Assembly (NCBI GenBank): GCA_017746715.1
Contig: JAGHZQ010000052.1
Span: 1 to 64,000, forward strand
Direction of reading: 5' to 3'
DNA from: Cyanobacteria bacterium SBLK
GTDB lineage: Bacteria; Cyanobacteriota; Cyanobacteriia; Cyanobacteriales; Spirulinaceae
Length of the DNA stretch: 64,000 nt
Position numbers and translations under genes: made by a program. The notes beneath the pieces are model-generated. The model had not been told where the DNA came from and made no database searches. It saw nothing but the letters and a program-made list of their open reading frames with translations. Shown in pieces: positions 60,927 to 64,000 of the stretch (within the stretch, counting starts at the first letter, position 1; each line of letters begins with the position of its first letter).

Positions 60927-61511
60927 ATGAAGGAAACAAAAATAGTAATTCGTAACTGCGTTTTTATCTTACTTTTGTCCAACTTGCTTGCTCTAGGTAT
61001 TTCCTATCTTTGCAATACTCCTGCCGAACAAGCTAAATTCGAGAGATTTGCAATGTTTGAAGATCCCATTGCTCTGAGAATCGTGATGAAAGGTCAACAA
61101 CAAAGACTGAAAGACTGATTAAGAGATAACTTGAAACTTCGACAAGGAATTGCTCGAGAAGAAAATGAATTATGGATTCAAATTACAACGGAAAAAACCG
61201 AGCGCGGCACTGTTACAATTGCGATCGCGAATATTCGAGAAGGAGGAAAAAACTTAAAAAACTCTCTCCGCTCATATAAAGGAAGAGAGTCAAAATACTA
61301 TGGTTTTGAATCGAGAGATCTCATCTTAAATAATGGGTTGGGTTTACACGTTATCTCGATCCGTAACATCTGGAGACCCCAAATTAAAGAGAAAAGGAAC
61401 GCTAGATTCCGAATCTCCCAACACGAGAACTTTAGGCATTTGCGCTCCACCTTGTCGCCAGGCTTCGATCGCTTCTTTTTGGAGAACGAGTCGCCCTCCT
61501 TGCGCTCTTAA
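60927..61511 (+). pseudogene. Small membrane-anchored gene broken by an in-frame TGA
   Basis: An ATG at 60927 opens 63 codons with one membrane segment (VFILLLSNLLALGISYL) ending RLKD-TGA at 61118. The same frame continues open with plausible protein (LRDNLKLRQGIAREENELWI, TVTIAIANIREGG) into the 3' end of the SPFH gene on the other strand. The two halves look like one gene interrupted by a nonsense codon. There is no strong ribosome site. Confidence 0.45.
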
Positions 61512-62201
61512 GGTTTCGGCGAGCAAGCGTTGTGCTTCTGCTTTCCCTTTAGCGAGGTTCACGTCGGCTTGGGCTTTCTGTTCGGCTTCCTGCGCGACGT
61601 AAATGGCACGTTGCGCTCGCTGTTCGGCAATTTGCTTATCTTCCACCGCACGGGCGAACTCCTTCGAGAAATTCAAATCGATGACGCTGGTATCGAGAAC
61701 GATAATACCATATTTGGCTAGGCGATCGGTGAGGGCATTATCAAAATCTTCCTTGAGTTCCGGGCGCTTGGTGATCGATTCTTCGACCGTACGTTTAGCA
61801 GCGGCAATTTTGAAGGCTTCTTGAGTTTGCGGGGCGATAATTTTAGCCACGACATTCTGTAGCGTTCCCTGTTCTCGCCGAACTTTGACGATTTGAATGG
61901 GATCGAGACGAAAATTAATGGCAAAACTGGCGGATAATTCTTGTAAATCTTTGGTAGAACTTTGAGCGGGAACTTCAAATTTCTGGACGGTGACATCATA
62001 GATATCCGCTTGAGAAATTAAAGGAGGTTTAAAATGAAGTCCCTCCAATAAGGCTCCATCTTGAGCCTTTCCTAAAATGCTCAAAACACCAGCTTGACCG
62101 GGATTAACAATAACAAAAGAATTAAAGGCAATAAAAACGAGTAATGCAGCAATAATTCCTCCGATAAGCGGTTGCAAGCTGGGGGTGGGTTGACTTCTCA
62201 A
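61344..62201 (-). CDS. SPFH-domain/prohibitin-family membrane protein
   Basis: A 285-residue prohibitin-like scaffold, probably anchored in the cytoplasmic or thylakoid membrane by LIGGIIAALLVFIAFNSFVI. The SPFH domain follows (VNPGQAGVLSILGKAQDGAL to VLDTSVIDLNFSKEFARAVE), then an Ala/Glu/Gln-rich coiled coil (QKAQADVNLAKGKAEAQRLL). The end is short (LFNLGSPDVTDRDNV). Family members organise membrane proteases. It is 30 nt after the TerB-like gene on the same strand. Confidence 0.9.
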   Translation of the reverse strand: MRSQPTPSLQPLIGGIIAALLVFIAFNSFVIVNPGQAGVLSILGKAQDGALLEGLHFKPPLISQADIYDVTVQKFEVPAQSSTKDLQELSASFAINFRLDPIQIVKVRREQGTLQNVVAKIIAPQTQEAFKIAAAKRTVEESITKRPELKEDFDNALTDRLAKYGIIVLDTSVIDLNFSKEFARAVEDKQIAEQRAQRAIYVAQEAEQKAQADVNLAKGKAEAQRLLAETLRAQGGRLVLQKEAIEAWRQGGAQMPKVLVLGDSESSVPFLFNLGSPDVTDRDNV

Positions 62202-62231
62202 AACTCTCTCCTTGTCTGTTAGGGAAATAAT

Positions 62232-62666
62232 TTATGATTGTTTTTTGAGGGCAGAGCGATATGCTTTTTGCACGGTTTTTAGAATACCATCAAAAATTGA
62301 TTGCGGTGCAGTCGTTGCGGGATCGAGTTGTTGCAGTTCGACTAAAAATTTGGCTTCTTCGGTATGCACGTCACCGTCGCTGTAAATCAGAGCGCTCAGG
62401 CTTTCGAGTAATTCTTCGTAGTGGGTCTGGCCGGGATTGTCTCCCAGATAAGCCTTCGCCCACTCGTAACAGTCGGAAATCGGGATTTGTTTGGCTTCCG
62501 AGAGTAAAGCTCTAATCTCGGGATCGTCGCAAAGGGCATTCTCTTGCGCCATTTTATGCAGGTATTCCCGCTCTTCGATTTGAATTTCTCCATCCAGCCA
62601 AGCGGCTGCCATCAAAAGTTTAAACAATTCTTTAGTTTTATGGGGATTCGCGGTTGCGGTTTTCAT
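62232..62666 (-). CDS. TerB-like (tellurite resistance family) protein
   Basis: A 144-residue all-helical protein. LLMAAAWLDGEIQIEEREYL and LSALIYSDGDVHTEEAKFLV are two acidic DGE/DGD repeats typical of TerB-type metal-binding helices. It likely acts in the cytoplasm in envelope or stress functions. It precedes the SPFH gene by 30 nt, suggesting a two-gene operon. Confidence 0.8.
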   Translation of the reverse strand: MKTATANPHKTKELFKLLMAAAWLDGEIQIEEREYLHKMAQENALCDDPEIRALLSEAKQIPISDCYEWAKAYLGDNPGQTHYEELLESLSALIYSDGDVHTEEAKFLVELQQLDPATTAPQSIFDGILKTVQKAYRSALKKQS

Positions 62667-62786
62667 ATTTCTTTACCTGCAAAGTATTTTTGTTAGATTA
62701 AATTATTTTATCATTTTGACTTTAACAATCCCATTTGTGCTTAACAAAACCAAAATTCTTAACAAAATGCAAAAAAATTCGCAAGA

Positions 62787-64000
62787 TTAACTATGTTTTG
62801 GACGAAGGAGTTTAACCATAAAAAAACCATCCATTCCCTGCTCGACGGGAAAAATTTTCAGCCAGCCCCGAGAGGAAGCGAAAGCCGAAAAAGGAAAAGC
62901 GATCGCGGGTTTTTCAATTGCCCATTGGGGATGAGATTGGAGAAAACTCTCGATAATTTCTTCATTTTCTGAGGGGTTGAGGGTACACGTTGCATAAACT
63001 AAAACCCCTCCGGGTTTGACCCAAGTTGCGGTACTTTCTAATAGGTTTTGTTGTAAAGCAATCAATTGTAGAAGTTTGTCTGGATTTTGTCGCCAACGAA
63101 TATCGGGATGGCGGTGCAGGGTCCCCAAACCCGAGCAGGGTGCATCTAAGAGAACCCGATCGCAACTTCCGGTAAGTTCGGGGAGATCGCAACTATCTCC
63201 TGCGTGAATTTCAATCGAATTAAACTGCAAGCGTTGGCTATTTTGTCGGACTTTTCCCAGGCGACTTTCGGCGCGATCGATTGCCAAGATGCGCCCGCGA
63301 TCGCCTATGAGTTCGGCAATATGGGTGGTTTTGCCACCGGGTGCGGCACAAGCATCGATAATGGTTTCTCCGGGTTGGGGATCGAGGAGATAAGTGACGA
63401 GTTGAGCGCTGCTATCTTGAACGCTCCAAAATCCTTCTTTAAATCCCGGTAGTTGGGAAATATTGCCAATTTTGCCTTGCAAGCGCAGGGCTTGGGGCAG
63501 TTGGGGTAAAATTGTCGCCGTAATTCCGGCAGTTTCGAGACGCGATCGCATTTCTTCTCGCGTTGTTTTTAAAATATTAATTCGCAGATCGATCGCGGGA
63601 GTTTGGTTAAACCACTGACAGAGTTTTTCGGTTTGTTCGAGACCCAATTGAGCGCTCCAAATTTCCACGATCCAATCGGGAAAACTATGCAAAATTCCCA
63701 AGGCTTTGACTCGATCTTCTGGCAGTTTTAAAGGATCGCTTTCGTCGATCGCAAGGCGCAAATATTGGCGTAAAATGCCGTTAACGACTCCAGAAAGTCT
63801 TTTAATTCCATTCTTTTTCGCCAATTCAACAGCAGTATTAACCGCCGCAGAATCGGGAATTTGCGAAAGATAACGCAACTGATACAAGCCAATTTGCAAG
63901 ATAATGCGTAGAGGGAGGGGTTGTTGTTTAGCGGATTTCTTGGCCAAGCGATCGATGAGGGTATCGAGCGATCGCTGCCGGCGCACGATGCCGTACACTA
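62787..64000 (-). CDS. rsmB: 16S rRNA m5C967 methyltransferase RsmB (5' end outside window)
   Basis: The visible 403 residues lack the first part; VYGIVRRQRSLD at the window edge is internal to the family. They comprise the end of the NusB-like domain (ILQIGLYQLRYLSQIPDSAA) and the methyltransferase domain: IIDACAAPGGKTTHIAELI binds AdoMet, DAPCSGLGTLHRHPDI holds one active cysteine and YATCTLNPSENE the nucleophile. It methylates C967 of 16S rRNA. The C-terminus is complete. Confidence 0.95.
   Translation of the reverse strand, partial: VYGIVRRQRSLDTLIDRLAKKSAKQQPLPLRIILQIGLYQLRYLSQIPDSAAVNTAVELAKKNGIKRLSGVVNGILRQYLRLAIDESDPLKLPEDRVKALGILHSFPDWIVEIWSAQLGLEQTEKLCQWFNQTPAIDLRINILKTTREEMRSRLETAGITATILPQLPQALRLQGKIGNISQLPGFKEGFWSVQDSSAQLVTYLLDPQPGETIIDACAAPGGKTTHIAELIGDRGRILAIDRAESRLGKVRQNSQRLQFNSIEIHAGDSCDLPELTGSCDRVLLDAPCSGLGTLHRHPDIRWRQNPDKLLQLIALQQNLLESTATWVKPGGVLVYATCTLNPSENEEIIESFLQSHPQWAIEKPAIAFPFSAFASSRGWLKIFPVEQGMDGFFMVKLLRPKHS

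Noticed and set aside
61131..61511. Independent gene starting at a TTG
   Set aside because: It is in the same frame as the preceding 63-codon ORF and runs antisense into the SPFH gene, so it is treated as part of a broken gene.
1..64000. Numerous GCGATCGC octamers as operator sites
   Set aside because: These are the genome-wide HIP1 repeat of cyanobacteria and occur within most genes.

Overview
The window is chromosomal cyanobacterial DNA. The evidence is very dense GCGATCGC (HIP1-type) octamers, a cyAbrB regulator, a high-light-inducible chlorophyll-binding protein, a Mg-chelatase H-type subunit, a CTQ-oxidase pair and cyanobacterium-type GAF, GH3 and CobT-like proteins. A glucosylglycerol-phosphate phosphatase next to a GgtA-like ATPase suggests a salt-tolerant or marine/brackish strain. 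The genus cannot be fixed from the sequence alone.

Layout. 0-5 kb: end of an rRNA operon (5S), then a compatible-solute neighbourhood (ggpP/stpA, a DegT-type sugar aminotransferase, ggtA) and a CobT-like phosphoribosyltransferase. 5-7 kb: an AT-rich three-gene unit (GNAT-like, membrane protein, unknown). 7-14 kb: a GH3-type acyl-adenylating enzyme, an alpha-oxoamine synthase and a four-GAF protein with a degenerate CHAT-like domain; two of these genes carry in-frame dispersed repeats. 14-20 kb: accessory region with an orphan DUF4157 (eCIS-type) protein framed by direct repeats, a gene later found as a truncated copy at 29 kb, a probable structured RNA with its own promoter and terminator, and an HTH-containing gene pair. 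20-33 kb: a secreted-protein cluster of two sulfatases, DUF1254/DUF1214-type proteins and a 25-residue-repeat protein. Its two minus-strand units are each divergent from an AraC paralogue, and most of its genes share a common 5' leader and signal peptide. 33-49 kb: mostly housekeeping genes (xth, four-carbon sugar kinase, sdhB, cyabrB, CPBP protease, tRNA-Ala(CGC), HAD, methyltransferase, tpiA-folP, Omp85, hlip, glgP). 49-55 kb: a LodB-like flavoprotein and a giant protein joining a catalase-family domain to a LodA-type CTQ amino-acid oxidase. 55-64 kb: a BchH/ChlH-type chelatase subunit, an alpha/beta hydrolase, a broken small gene, an SPFH/prohibitin gene, a TerB-like gene and rsmB running off the end.

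The most interesting signal is the catalase-LodA reading frame. The junction contains an A9 homopolymer and, just after it, a good Shine-Dalgarno and ATG that would start a stand-alone LodA. One extra A would end the catalase part at a TAA immediately before that ribosome-binding site. The locus therefore looks like a two-gene operon fused, or switchable, by one nucleotide; a homopolymer sequencing error is the main alternative. LodA enzymes make H2O2, so pairing with a catalase-like haem domain makes biochemical sense. LodB, needed to mature the CTQ cofactor, is directly downstream.

A second theme is gene debris. A lodB 3'-end copy and a stop-containing chlH 5' fragment lie beside the intact lodB, an xth tail is duplicated, the 245-aa gene has a truncated copy, a DUF4157 scrap lies upstream of the intact gene, and short echoes of the GAF-protein N-terminal motif occur at two sites. 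Palindromic dispersed repeats occur both between genes and in frame inside chlH, the GH3 gene and the GAF gene.
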